A stretch of 64,000 bases of DNA from Ruminococcus albus AD2013. Its GTDB lineage: Bacteria; Bacillota; Clostridia; Oscillospirales; Ruminococcaceae. The DNA lies in NCBI RefSeq assembly GCF_000526775.1, contig NZ_JAGS01000001.1:1550001-1614000 (forward strand). The letters are read 5' to 3'. This document shows, in pieces, positions 25,050 through 34,285 of the stretch (position 1 is its first letter; each line of letters opens with the position of its first letter). Under the pieces are notes generated by a model. It had not been told where the DNA came from, ran no database searches, and worked only from the letters and a program-made list of their open reading frames with translations. The position numbers were made by a program, and so were the translations under genes.

Positions 25050-26459
25050 TTACTTGTTTTCAATTCCAAGATCAGCATTTAGCTTCTCAATGAAACTCAG
25101 ACAGCCGTTGGTGCCGTCAATGGCACTTCTTTCAACTGTCATACCGATACATCTGCCGTCAGTATACGCCCAGTAATTACTATCGTCTATGGGCACAAGT
25201 TCAAGCTTGCGCTTTGTGCCATCGGTAAGGGTATAGGTGAATGTGCAGGTAGGCTCGCCCATCTTTTCGGGTATATCCTCCCTGAAATCACCGTGTTTGA
25301 TCTCGGATACGGAGGCATACAGGTACTCAAAATCCTTAGCTGCTTCTTCGTTTCCCTTGGACATCACATCGATATCATCGAATGTATAAGCGGAATTTTC
25401 TCTGTCGATATCCAGAATATGTTTCTCACCGTCAACATCTATTTCCAGGGTTTTCGCATCATAGAACGAAACAGACATTACCTGCTTAGTGGTAAGATCC
25501 TGCCACTTTCCTGAAAGGAAAGCCGCATTGCCGCTTGATATGGTGCATAGTTCGTAGGTATCGGCATCATAGCACCATACCTTTTCATCGTCCTCGCTTA
25601 TCTCAGGAAATTCAAGAGTGATAGTCTTATCAGAGGTCTCCACTGTGAAAGTGTAAGCAGGATCATCAAGCCCATGCTTAGCCAGCTCAGCTTCGTCCTT
25701 TGTGAAACACTCAAAATCAGCTCTCTCTATCCTTACCATATTGGTAAGAATAGTATTTACCGTGATAGCGTCGATGGAAACATCTGTAACAGGGCCGTTG
25801 AAAGACCATATAGCAGTATTATCCTCGTTTCGTGAGAGGTCGTAAACAACTTCGCCGTTATGAACTAGTGCAAAACGCATTATATCGTTGTCAACACATT
25901 CAAGTACATAGGGATCGCACAGCTTGGCGATATCGCCGCTGAGTTCAAGACCCGTAGCATTGTCGATACAGTATACAGTATCATCGTCCGGAAGCATCAC
26001 ATAGCAGAATTCGTCAGTTACCGAGCTACTGCCGACGTATACAGTATAGTCCTTGTCAGCAGCGTGGCATACCACCGTAACAGGATCATCCAGCCCGTAC
26101 TTGCCCAGATCTTCTTTCTTCACATCAGCTTTGTGATCAGCTTTAAGCCTGCTCATAGCAGATGCGATAACGTTCATCTGATAGCTGTAAGGAGTGAATT
26201 TATAAGGATAATCCGAATCCTCGATAGTCCATTCACCGTTCTCTTCCTGCTTGATCTTGAAATAGCCCTCAGCAGTGGTGATATCTATCGCATTTACGTC
26301 ATTTGAATCAAATTCCATCAATTTCAGTGAATCAGTCTCAGCCTTTTCAGCGGCTTCCTCTGAAGACTTCTTGTGATCAACATAGTAATATGCACCGCCC
26401 GCACCTCCGAGGAGGAGCACAAGTGCAGCACCTGTTGCGATCATTGATCTGCGGTTCAT
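25050..26459 (-). CDS. DUF4340 domain membrane-anchored protein
   Basis: 469 residues from the ATG at 26459 (MNRRSMIATGAALVLLLGG), which has GGAGG upstream and overlaps the previous stop by 4 bases (ATGA). One N-terminal membrane helix is followed by a long extracytoplasmic part with two similar beta-rich units (YGLDDPVTV near residue 125 and HGLDDPAYTF near residue 262), the repeated feature of DUF4340 proteins. Family members are usually last in Gld-type ABC operons, as here. Their molecular job is unknown; they may form the outside portion of the transporter. Confidence 0.8.
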   Translation of the reverse strand: MNRRSMIATGAALVLLLGGAGGAYYYVDHKKSSEEAAEKAETDSLKLMEFDSNDVNAIDITTAEGYFKIKQEENGEWTIEDSDYPYKFTPYSYQMNVIASAMSRLKADHKADVKKEDLGKYGLDDPVTVVCHAADKDYTVYVGSSSVTDEFCYVMLPDDDTVYCIDNATGLELSGDIAKLCDPYVLECVDNDIMRFALVHNGEVVYDLSRNEDNTAIWSFNGPVTDVSIDAITVNTILTNMVRIERADFECFTKDEAELAKHGLDDPAYTFTVETSDKTITLEFPEISEDDEKVWCYDADTYELCTISSGNAAFLSGKWQDLTTKQVMSVSFYDAKTLEIDVDGEKHILDIDRENSAYTFDDIDVMSKGNEEAAKDFEYLYASVSEIKHGDFREDIPEKMGEPTCTFTYTLTDGTKRKLELVPIDDSNYWAYTDGRCIGMTVERSAIDGTNGCLSFIEKLNADLGIENK

Positions 26460-27961
26460 TCTGTATACCTCCGCTTGAGCCATACTGCGCCGCCGATAAG
26501 TCCGACAACAACAGGTACAGCTATGAAGATTATATTGGTGAGAGTAGCTTTTGAAGCAGACTCAATGCTCATCTCATCAAAAGTACGCTCCTTGCCGGCG
26601 ATACCGAAATCCAGTGCCAGTTCGGAATCATACATCCATGAGAATACAGAGAGCTGCAGATTTACAGGCACGATTGAATAAGCCTGATCATAATTTTCAT
26701 CATCTATGAACTCAGCGGTACCGATAACCATTACCTTTGAATCCGCACGTGCCGTATCGGTAGAATACATCGCAAGTTCAAGAACACTGTTGCCCAGAGT
26801 TTCGCGGGGCTTTGCACCGCCCACAGGCTTACCTATAGCAGTTGAAGAACCGTCGCCTATCATGTCGATAGTCTCAAGAAGACCGCCTGCAAAAACGTGA
26901 GTGCTGTTATTGCCTTCTCCGTAGATCTGTACAAAACTTCTGGTATCTGTCATTATAGGAGTAGCGCCTTGACTTTCGACCTGTCTGAGTTCACTTGTAA
27001 TATCGATATCAGTTGACTCATCTGCAACAACGATTGCGCATTTAAAGCTTGTTGGATAATTTGGAATAGTAAGACGCTGATCAGTTTCTTCAACGATGTC
27101 ATAATCCATGCCGATGTTGTAATCCTTCAAAAGTTTCTCGATATTGACATAATCGAGTTCAGCTTCGTTTGGTGACATCCAGAAGCATATATTTCCGCCC
27201 TTGTCAAGATAGTCGTTCAGAGCTTTTAGCTCGCTGTCGGAAATATCGTTCTTGGGAGCAGCCAGTATAACGATAGCAGCATCATCTGGTACGGAATTAC
27301 TGCTGGTAAGGTCAAGAGTCTCGGCAATATAGTTACGTGCCGCAAGATCCCTTTTCAGCTTGGTGTAATCTGTGTCAAGCTGTTTTTCGCCGTGACCTGT
27401 CAGGAAATACATCTTTATCTCTCTGCCTGTCACAACAGCATTTATCGCACCTGTGATGATGTTCTCACCGGTGAAATACATAGTTCCCGTGGACTTGTTT
27501 TCATCGATATGAGTCTGGAACATGGAGTTTGCGGCAAGGCGCTTGACCCTGCCATCACACTCGATCACTACGTCACCCTGCTTGACCGATAAGCCCATAT
27601 CCTTAAACTCCTTGATCTTGTCGGGATCATCATCGGGATCAAAAGCCTGAAAATTGATGCAATCGTATTTTGAATACTCTTTCATAGCATTGTAGAGCGG
27701 CATACTGTCAGTATCAGTCGAAAGCACGTCCATATCGAACAGGAAGTAGAAATTTACCTCCTTGTCCAATGAATCAAGATAATCTCTGGTGGAATCCGTG
27801 AGTTTGTACATACCACTGGATGTCATATCCCATGTGATATTAAGACGTGATACCATCAGATTGATAAGGACAACTATCGCCAGCGATATAGCAGCAAAAA
27901 CAAGTGCAACGGCAGTAAAGCCGTGTGACTTTTTCGTCTTTTTGGTTTCATTCTGTGCCAT
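26456..27961 (-). CDS. GldG-like ABC-associated membrane protein
   Basis: 501 residues, GGAGGGA before the ATG. A membrane helix near residues 14-36 (GFTAVALVFAAISLAIVVLI), then a ~420-residue extracytoplasmic domain of the GldG/ABC_transp_aux type (YFLTGHGEKQ, AAPKNDISDSELKALNDYLDKGG, FWMSPNE), and a second helix near the C-terminus before KRRYTE. In Bacteroidetes the relatives work with GldA and GldF in gliding; in Clostridia the same set occurs without gliding. Part of a four-gene operon with ATPase, permease and DUF4340 protein. Confidence 0.85.
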   Translation of the reverse strand: MAQNETKKTKKSHGFTAVALVFAAISLAIVVLINLMVSRLNITWDMTSSGMYKLTDSTRDYLDSLDKEVNFYFLFDMDVLSTDTDSMPLYNAMKEYSKYDCINFQAFDPDDDPDKIKEFKDMGLSVKQGDVVIECDGRVKRLAANSMFQTHIDENKSTGTMYFTGENIITGAINAVVTGREIKMYFLTGHGEKQLDTDYTKLKRDLAARNYIAETLDLTSSNSVPDDAAIVILAAPKNDISDSELKALNDYLDKGGNICFWMSPNEAELDYVNIEKLLKDYNIGMDYDIVEETDQRLTIPNYPTSFKCAIVVADESTDIDITSELRQVESQGATPIMTDTRSFVQIYGEGNNSTHVFAGGLLETIDMIGDGSSTAIGKPVGGAKPRETLGNSVLELAMYSTDTARADSKVMVIGTAEFIDDENYDQAYSIVPVNLQLSVFSWMYDSELALDFGIAGKERTFDEMSIESASKATLTNIIFIAVPVVVGLIGGAVWLKRRYTE

Positions 27962-27977
27962 GTATCATTCCCTCCAA

Positions 27978-28709
27978 TCAGTGATGGCTGCGGCGGCGCT
28001 TTTCGATGTGCAGTATGATCCAGAAGAGCACCAGAACGGTCAGACTCAGGAAGAATACAAGATCTTCAAGACGGAACATACCCTGCGCAAAGAATACGAA
28101 ACGGCGCTGCATCGAGAACCATGTAACAACAGAATTGAGGTGAGGATAACTCTCAACCATCTTTGAGCCGCCGAACTGATCGATAGCCAGGAAGCCTTCC
28201 ATAACTATCTCACCGATTATAGCAGCGATTATTGCACTGCTCTGCATAGCGGAGATCAGCATACCTATGGCAATGCAGACCATTCCCCACAGGAAAAAGC
28301 TTGCATATCCGCATATGAGCGACGGCCATATAACAGTTCCGTGGTTTGCAACATATATAGGAAAGAACAGCGAGAGCACCAGCATAAATACGAACACTGT
28401 AACTATCGCAAAAAACTTCGCAAATACGATCTGCGGAATGGTCAGCGGGCTGGTGAGCAGCTGAACTTCAGTACCGCCGCGGCGCTCGTCAGCAAATGAA
28501 CGCATGGTAAGAAGCGGTATAATAAACACAAAATAGAAGAAATTGTTATAGAACATATCAGGGAAGGAGAACTGGAACACGCTGGTCTGCATATTTGCGA
28601 TCCTGTTCACGAAAGCAAATCCGAAGATCAGCATGAACAAAGCCGACAGTACATAAGCAAACGGCGAGTAAAAGAACGACTGGATCTCCTTTTTATATAA
28701 AGAAAACAT
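27978..28709 (-). CDS. GldF-like ABC-2 permease
   Basis: 243 residues from the ATG at 28709 (MFSLYKKEIQSFF), 8 bases after GGAG; a GTG three codons earlier is too near the ribosome site. Six hydrophobic helices are visible and a cytoplasmic loop with RSFADERRGGTEVQLLTSPLT, the characteristic motif of this permease family. It ends 16 bp before the GldG-like gene and follows the ATPase gene by 18 bp, so all four genes are co-transcribed. Confidence 0.88.
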   Translation of the reverse strand: MFSLYKKEIQSFFYSPFAYVLSALFMLIFGFAFVNRIANMQTSVFQFSFPDMFYNNFFYFVFIIPLLTMRSFADERRGGTEVQLLTSPLTIPQIVFAKFFAIVTVFVFMLVLSLFFPIYVANHGTVIWPSLICGYASFFLWGMVCIAIGMLISAMQSSAIIAAIIGEIVMEGFLAIDQFGGSKMVESYPHLNSVVTWFSMQRRFVFFAQGMFRLEDLVFFLSLTVLVLFWIILHIEKRRRSHH

Positions 28710-28727
28710 TTTGCACACTCCTTTTAC

Positions 28728-29684
28728 TTATTTGTCGGACTTGGAACGGCTGCGCTTTTTGCGAGTGAGATCAAGGAATACCTTTTCAAGATCGGGTTTA
28801 TCCATCGACATCTCAACAACATTTATGCCGTTTGTAATCATAGCAGACATTATATCCTGACGTACTTTTTCATCTTCAAGAGCGATCTTGAATATAAATG
28901 TACCATCATCCATATCAATGATATCCTTGACTTCTTTAATACCGCTGATACCTTCAAGAGCAAAGGAAGCTGCGAGCTGATCACCCTCGATAGTCAGACT
29001 GAGAACAGCTGCTTCGGTTGCCTTGCGCTCAAGATTTTCAATAGTATCCACAGCACAGAGCTCACCCTTGTTGATGATAACAACGCGGTTGCAGACGGCG
29101 CTTATCTCACCAAGGATATGCGAAGACAGTATAACAGAATGATCTTTTCCCAGTTCGCGGATAAAATTACGCAGTTCGGCTACCTGCGACGGATCAAGAC
29201 CAACAGTGGGCTCATCGAGGATAAGCAGTTCGGGATCACCTATGATAGCCTGTGCCAGACCAACACGCTGCTTATAACCTTTAGAAAGGTTAGCGATCAG
29301 ACGGCGGCGCATATCAGTGAGCTGCAGGCGCTCCATAGCCTTCTCGATCTCCTTTTTGATCTCTCCTCTGCGGACACCTTTGATACCTGCACAATAGCGC
29401 AGATACTCCTCAACTCGCATATCGGGGTAAAGGGGCGGTATCTCGGGGAGATAGCCGATACATTTCTTTGCGGCTCTCGCATCCTCTTTAATATCGTGTC
29501 CGCAGACGGTCACAGTACCCTCGGAAGATGGGAGATAGCCTGCGATGATATTCATCGTGGTGGATTTGCCCGCACCATTGGGTCCGAGAAATCCCAGGAT
29601 CTCATTATCCCTGATCTCAAAACTCAGATCATTTACCGCTGTAACATGACCGTAATGCTTTGTCAGGTTCTTAACTTCAACCAT
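28728..29684 (-). CDS. GldA-like ABC transporter ATP-binding protein
   Basis: 318 residues. Walker A GPNGAGKS (34-41), signature LSKGYKQRVGLAQA (~134-147), Walker B LLILDEPTVGLDP, and H-loop SSHILGEI are intact; the C-terminal ~90 residues form a small regulatory domain ending in RKKRSRSKSDK. AAGGAG lies 7 bases from the ATG. First gene of the ATPase, permease, GldG-like, DUF4340 operon; the exported substrate is unknown. Confidence 0.92.
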   Translation of the reverse strand: MVEVKNLTKHYGHVTAVNDLSFEIRDNEILGFLGPNGAGKSTTMNIIAGYLPSSEGTVTVCGHDIKEDARAAKKCIGYLPEIPPLYPDMRVEEYLRYCAGIKGVRRGEIKKEIEKAMERLQLTDMRRRLIANLSKGYKQRVGLAQAIIGDPELLILDEPTVGLDPSQVAELRNFIRELGKDHSVILSSHILGEISAVCNRVVIINKGELCAVDTIENLERKATEAAVLSLTIEGDQLAASFALEGISGIKEVKDIIDMDDGTFIFKIALEDEKVRQDIMSAMITNGINVVEMSMDKPDLEKVFLDLTRKKRSRSKSDK

Positions 29685-29709
29685 TAAAAGGCTCCTTTCA
29701 TCTCATTAT

Positions 29710-29739
29710 AAAATAGGTCAAAAAAGACCGGTTTGTCAA
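29710..29739 (-). promoter_or_regulatory. Possible promoter of the Gld-like operon
   Basis: On the minus strand TTGACA (29739-29734), 18-bp spacer, TATTTT (29715-29710). A GGTC-AAAAAA-GACC inverted repeat lies in the spacer (29717-29730). Confidence 0.45.
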
Positions 29740-30056
29740 TGTGCCGCTGTACACCTTTTAACACGAACACACGTTATTTTGTATTATCCTATATAAAGAT
29801 GAACTTGGAATGTACAAAATATGCACATTTCAATAACACTTGGTAAGAATTAATAAACCTAACCGACAGAGCCGAAAAAAAGTAGGAAGAGTGTACTCAG
29901 ATTTGTATTGTTTTCAAATTCTTCATAAAAATTGACTTTATCGAGCTTTTGTAATATTGGTTTAATTATATTTTCATATTCTTTGGAAATTGTCAGATAA
30001 AATAAATAATTAATAATCAGAGTAGCTGTTAAAAGCGCCGAAAAATTGTTAGTAAA

Positions 30057-30168
30057 CGATTAAGTGCCCCAAAAAGAACAAAAACTCAGGATATTAGATA
30101 AAATAGACAAATGCCGTTTATTTTAGGTAGGCAAACCGCTGAAAATAAAGTTTTTAATCGATTAAGTG
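30057..30168 (+). repeat. Two CGATTAAGTG direct repeats upstream of the GH48 promoter
   Basis: CGATTAAGTG occurs at 30057-30066 and 30159-30168, 102 bp apart; the second ends 11 bp before the -35. They may bind a regulator of the cellulase gene. Nothing else is visible between 29740 and 30050. Confidence 0.4.
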
Positions 30169-30179
30169 AGATAAAAAGC

Positions 30180-30207
30180 TTGAAAAATAAAAAAAAACGT
30201 GTATAAT
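30180..30207 (+). promoter_or_regulatory. Sigma-A promoter of the GH48 gene
   Basis: TTGAAA (30180-30185), 16-bp A-rich spacer, TATAAT (30202-30207). It gives an unusually long leader of ~195 nt before the ATG at 30409; a second TGATATAAT at ~30222-30230 could be an alternative -10. Confidence 0.65.
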
Positions 30208-30408
30208 AATTTGTGGAAACAGTGATATAATTGTGTGGCTTTTGTGGGCAGCAGAAACACACGGGTGTTAAAGTTTTTCTGGTTAACTGTTTATGGAAGT
30301 TAACAATGGTCAGTACCACTGTTACCGTAAAGAATAGCGCAGGCTTGACCTGCAGACAATGCTCGGCTGACAATGCCGGCACAACTATCTACGAGAGGGG
30401 AATATTAA

Positions 30409-33057
30409 ATGCTTCCTAAGAAAACAAAGGCTGTTGTTGCTAGTATTCTTACAGCAGCAATGACAACAAATGTCATCGCAGCAACAGTAGTTCCTGCATC
30501 TGCAGCAAGAACAAAATCAAACAAGTACGGCGATAAAACTTATGCACAGCGTTTCATGTCCATGTATGATGATGTTATCACCAACGGACAGACAAACGGC
30601 TATCTGTCAAAGAACGACGGTGGTTCCGGTTCCTTCGGTGTACCTTACCACGCAAGAGAAGAACTGATCGTTGAGGCTCCTGACTACGGTCACGAGACAA
30701 CATCCGAGGCTATGTCCTATCTGGTATGGGTTGCAGCAATGCACGATAACATCGTAAAGAACTCCGGTGAGAAATTCTCCGGCGCTTCCACTAACGACCT
30801 TGCTAAGGCTTGGAAGACAATGGAAGTTATGATCCCTGATGTTCAGGATAACTTCTGGCAGGCAAGCAGCGTAAGCTCACAGTACTGCGGTGAGTACGAT
30901 ACTCCCGATCAGTGCCCCAATGCTTGGGCAGGTGAGTCCAGCAAGACTGCTGAAAACCCCATCTTCAACAAGTTCACAAGCGTATATCAGGGTAAGAACG
31001 GCAATGGCGGTCTATATCTGATGCACTGGCTGGCTGACGTTGATAACTGGTATGGTTTCGGTTCCGGTACCGAATTCACCTTCATCAACACATTCCAGCG
31101 TGGTGAGCAGGAGTCCTGTTGGGAAACTGTTCCTTTCCCCTGCGTTGAAGAGAAGAAGTATGGTAACTCTCAGCAGGGTCTGAAGGGTATCTTCAACCGT
31201 GATTCAAACGTAACAGCTCAGTGGGCTTACACCAACGCTCCTGACGCAGAAGACAGAGCTATCCAGGGTGTATATGACGCTATCCAGTGGAAGGTCGCTG
31301 ATTCTTCCGTTACTGCTAAGGCTTCCGAGATGGGTGACGAACTCCGTAACAATATGTACGATAAGTACTATCAGGAGATCTCCACTAACACTTCTTGGTC
31401 CAACGGCAACGCTGGTGACAAGTCCAAGCACTATCTGATGAACTGGTACACTTCTTGGGGCGGAGCTCTCAAGAGCACAGGTCAGAACTGGTGCTGGCAG
31501 ATCGGCTGCTCACACGCTCACGAGTTCTATCAGAACCCCCTGGCTGCTTACGGCCTGCTGACAAGCATGAACATGAAGGCTGACGGCGCTAAGCAGGATT
31601 ACACCAAGTCTCTGGAGAGACAGCTGGAATTCTATCTGTGGCTGCAGTCCTCTAATGGTCCTATCGCTGGTGGTGCTACCAACTCTTATAAGGGCCGTTA
31701 TCTTACTTATCCTTCCGGCGTACCTACCTTCTATGGTATGATGTACGTTGAGCATCCTGTATATGCTGACCCCGGTTCCAACCACTGGACTGGTAACCAG
31801 GTATGGGCAGTACAGAGACTTGCTGAACTGTATTACTGGGTTAAGAAGAATGGCGACAACACCGGCGTAAGACCCGGCGGAATGACCATGGAAGCTGCTC
31901 TGGAGCAGATCCTTGACAAGTGGTGCGCATGGTTCGTTAACAACACCATCCTCACTGATGATGGCGACTTCTATATGCCTTCCAACCTCGATTGGAGCGG
32001 TGCACCTGATACATGGAACGGCTCTGCTACAAGCAACAGCGGCCTGACCTGCAAGATCACAGGCTACGGCAACACTGACCTTGGTTGTATCTCTTCTCTG
32101 GCAAACACTCTTACTTACTATGCTAAGGCTAAGGGCGTTAAGGCTAGCGATATCAGCGGTATGACTGCAAGCTCTGTTGGCGGTTCCTTCAACTACAAGA
32201 TCGACGGCGTTTCAAATGCTAAGGCTGGCACCAAGACTTACACTGCTAAGGATTCTGCTCTGCCTAAGGCTTCTCTGTTCCTTGCTAAGTCTCTCATCGA
32301 CCGTGCTTGGAATAAGGGTCGTGATAACCTTGGTATGTCCAGAACTGAGCACAACGGTTCTATGGCTCGTTTCTTCAGCCAGGAAGTTTATATCCCCGAG
32401 AGCTACAACGGAACAATGCCTAACGGCGACAAGCTGCAGAATGGTGCTACATTCGAGAGCATCCGTACAATGTACACCGGCAACTGCGCAGGTGCAGAGA
32501 CTTCTCAGGAGTGCATAAAGCTTGTTGAAGAGCTGAGAGCTGCATACAAGAAGGACGTTGCTAACGGTGCTAAGTGGAGCAACAAGTACTCTGCATCCGA
32601 CGCTGAGGGTCAGGCAGAGCTTGCTAAGTTCAAGAACATTGCAAACGTTGACCTGAACTACCACAGATTCTGGCACGCTGGCGATGACATGATGGCTATG
32701 GGTGTAATGGCTACACTGTATCCTGATATGAAGCCTGGTATTATTGATGATGATCATCACGATGATGATACAACAAAGACAGATTATCCTAAGAATGTAA
32801 AGGCTAATTACAATACTCAGTATCACCAGATCCAGTTCGTTTGGGATAAGGTAAGTGGCGCTGACAGATACGGCATCGCTGTATACCTGGCTGGTAAGTG
32901 GAGAGTTCAGACTTCCAACATCACTACAAACAGCTATGTAACTCCTAAGAACCTGACTCCCGGCATGACCTACAAGGTAGCAGTTGCTGCAAGAGTTAAC
33001 GGTAAGTGGAATACAACTGATCCTATCAAGAATGCTATCACTGTAACTGTTAAGTAA
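30409..33057 (+). CDS. cel48A: GH48 processive cellulase with C-terminal CBM37
   Basis: 882 residues with GAGAGGGG before the ATG. Signal peptide 1-~33 (VPASA). The GH48 domain covers ~38-770; EAPDYGHETTSEA contains Glu89 and Glu100, which match the two catalytic acidic residues of clostridial Cel48 enzymes, Glu100 being the proton donor. A short Asp/His linker (IIDDDHHDDDTTKTD) joins a CBM37 (793-882). GH48 enzymes thread cellulose chains through a tunnel from the reducing end and release cellobiose, and are the key exoglucanase of cellulolytic Clostridia. No dockerin is present; attachment must rely on CBM37. Codon choice is strongly biased, which suits high expression. Confidence 0.96.
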   Translation: MLPKKTKAVVASILTAAMTTNVIAATVVPASAARTKSNKYGDKTYAQRFMSMYDDVITNGQTNGYLSKNDGGSGSFGVPYHAREELIVEAPDYGHETTSEAMSYLVWVAAMHDNIVKNSGEKFSGASTNDLAKAWKTMEVMIPDVQDNFWQASSVSSQYCGEYDTPDQCPNAWAGESSKTAENPIFNKFTSVYQGKNGNGGLYLMHWLADVDNWYGFGSGTEFTFINTFQRGEQESCWETVPFPCVEEKKYGNSQQGLKGIFNRDSNVTAQWAYTNAPDAEDRAIQGVYDAIQWKVADSSVTAKASEMGDELRNNMYDKYYQEISTNTSWSNGNAGDKSKHYLMNWYTSWGGALKSTGQNWCWQIGCSHAHEFYQNPLAAYGLLTSMNMKADGAKQDYTKSLERQLEFYLWLQSSNGPIAGGATNSYKGRYLTYPSGVPTFYGMMYVEHPVYADPGSNHWTGNQVWAVQRLAELYYWVKKNGDNTGVRPGGMTMEAALEQILDKWCAWFVNNTILTDDGDFYMPSNLDWSGAPDTWNGSATSNSGLTCKITGYGNTDLGCISSLANTLTYYAKAKGVKASDISGMTASSVGGSFNYKIDGVSNAKAGTKTYTAKDSALPKASLFLAKSLIDRAWNKGRDNLGMSRTEHNGSMARFFSQEVYIPESYNGTMPNGDKLQNGATFESIRTMYTGNCAGAETSQECIKLVEELRAAYKKDVANGAKWSNKYSASDAEGQAELAKFKNIANVDLNYHRFWHAGDDMMAMGVMATLYPDMKPGIIDDDHHDDDTTKTDYPKNVKANYNTQYHQIQFVWDKVSGADRYGIAVYLAGKWRVQTSNITTNSYVTPKNLTPGMTYKVAVAARVNGKWNTTDPIKNAITVTVK

Positions 33058-33090
33058 TTTATTGAATTACATAGTTTAGTAAGCATAAAC

Positions 33091-33132
33091 AGAACCGAGA
33101 TGATTTTGGTCATCTCGGTTCTTTCTTTTATT
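33091..33132 (+). terminator. Rho-independent terminator of the GH48 gene
   Basis: A 13-bp stem AGAACCGAGATGA/TCATCTCGGTTCT (33091-33103, 33110-33122) followed by TTCTTTTA. Confidence 0.9.
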
Positions 33133-33172
33133 ATTTTTTATATCGGTAATTTTTTCACCTCTTTTCGGGCAT

Positions 33173-33198
33173 GAAAAAACCGCCTTATTCAGACGGTT
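33173..33198 (-). terminator. Rho-independent terminator of the four-gene cassette
   Basis: AACCGTC/GGCGGTT read on the minus strand (33198-33192, 33184-33178) with a T tail; it overlaps the last codons of the gene at 33197. Confidence 0.75.
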
Positions 33199-33397
33199 AA
33201 TCTAATATTTCAATACTTTTAATCTCATCAGCTCTAAAGATGGTTGATACATTGTTAAGACCTATTTCAGCAACCCCGCTGCCGCTATCATATTCGGATT
33301 CATAAAAATCCACAACGCCTGTAAATTCGTAATCGTCGTTTGTAGTAAGTTTCACTCTTTTCGTATAGCATTCATATAATTCAATTGAATCTATCAT
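33197..33397 (-). CDS. Small Sm-like hypothetical protein, last gene of the cassette
   Basis: 66 residues from the ATG at 33397, 7 bases after GGAG; an ATG two codons earlier overlaps the previous stop. The sequence alternates short beta strands (KRVKLTTNDDYEFTGVVDFYES, split by an acidic loop, then VSTIFRADEIKSIEILD). This is the look of the small Sm/LSM-like barrels that are common next to unknown Clostridia genes. Function unknown; it might be an immunity or RNA-contact protein. Very acidic. Confidence 0.6.
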   Translation of the reverse strand: MIDSIELYECYTKRVKLTTNDDYEFTGVVDFYESEYDSGSGVAEIGLNNVSTIFRADEIKSIEILD

Positions 33398-33399
33398 TT

Positions 33400-33636
33400 T
33401 CATTCTCCTTCGGGCTGTTCATCGGGTATTACGGGCTTTATGCCCAGTATTTGTTCTGTCTCAAACTTAGTAATGTCTGAACTGTTGGCTTCGGGATGTT
33501 TTGTTATAAAAGCAAGAAGCATACTCGCCCTATCAGGCGCATTCTTTACCATGTGAAGGCTTCCTGTTACAAAATCCTCATACGAATCCGAAACATTTTC
33601 CAAAGCTTTTTTTAATTCAGTCATAATGCTGTTCAT
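33400..33636 (-). CDS. Hypothetical protein, 78 residues
   Basis: Starts at the ATG 33636 with GGAGGAC overlapping the end of the preceding gene, and ends within 3 bases of the next start. The N-terminal 60 residues look helical (MTELKKALENVSDSYEDFVTG, then APDRASMLLAFITKHPEANSSDI); the tail is Pro/Glu-rich. No family recognised. The tight packing implies joint translation with its neighbours. Confidence 0.6.
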   Translation of the reverse strand: MNSIMTELKKALENVSDSYEDFVTGSLHMVKNAPDRASMLLAFITKHPEANSSDITKFETEQILGIKPVIPDEQPEGE

Positions 33637-33639
33637 AAG

Positions 33640-34014
33640 CTAGTCCTCCAAAACCGAATAAATGTTACAATCCCCTCTACCGTGATTTTCAAAGAGAATT
33701 TTTCTATCGGTAAAAGTAATATGACAAAATTCCTTGCCTTTATAGTGAGTATCGTACCTCAAATCTACCTGATCCATAAAAGCAGCATAATCTTTCGGGT
33801 CGTTAAGTCTGACTTCGGGATACCTGAACGGGTTTCCGTTACTGTCAAGTTTAACACCATTTTCGTACTTTGTCAAGGACTTTTGAGATGCACCCTTTTT
33901 GCCATACACATCAGCGTGCCAATCTTTTTGAGCAGAACCGTTTCCACCGCTTGACCCGAATGTAAACCGCCCTCTGTCGTCGTGGTTTTCGTTGTACCGC
34001 AGTTCATCATTCAC
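33640..34014 (-). CDS. Hypothetical protein with phage-head/polymorphic-toxin-like features
   Basis: 124 residues, GTG start overlapping the previous stop by 8 bases (GTGAATGA). The N-terminus NENHDDRGRFTFGSSGG recalls the flexible tails of phage head and portal-associated proteins. The C-terminal ~70 residues (PEVRLNDPKDYAAFMDQV ... FENHGRGDCNIYSVLED) resemble small nuclease-like modules fused to such proteins. That link is from memory and weak. No signal peptide. It may be a trimmed effector whose neighbours are immunity genes, or a prophage relic. Confidence 0.5.
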   Translation of the reverse strand: MNDELRYNENHDDRGRFTFGSSGGNGSAQKDWHADVYGKKGASQKSLTKYENGVKLDSNGNPFRYPEVRLNDPKDYAAFMDQVDLRYDTHYKGKEFCHITFTDRKILFENHGRGDCNIYSVLED

Positions 34015-34285
34015 CGCAATACCACCCCGCGCTCACCTTGACGGACGCATTGGTATTCGATGTGTATATGGACTTTGACTTCGGGTCATACAGAACATCC
34101 TCAAGCCCCAGACGGATCAAGTTCAGACCGAGTGCGGACATATCTTCCTTGTAGCGTATCTCATCAGCCTGCATGAAGTTACCCTCGTTGAAAGCCTGCT
34201 CCATCTGCTCGATGATAGGTATAACTTCCGTCTTTACCGCCGAAACGATATCATCATCGCTGATCTTACCCCTGTATATCCCCAT
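34007..34285 (-). CDS. Hypothetical protein, first gene of the small cassette
   Basis: 92 residues from the ATG at 34285 (MGIYRGKISDDDIVSAVKTEV). Its ribosome site GGAG is part of the 3' arm of the terminator at 34290-34319. Helical first half (EVIPIIEQMEQAFNEGNFMQADEIRYKED), then a short C-terminal part ending KVSAGWYCGE. No family recognised. The cassette has no separate promoter that I can find, so it may depend on read-through from the esterase gene. Confidence 0.6.
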   Translation of the reverse strand: MGIYRGKISDDDIVSAVKTEVIPIIEQMEQAFNEGNFMQADEIRYKEDMSALGLNLIRLGLEDVLYDPKSKSIYTSNTNASVKVSAGWYCGE

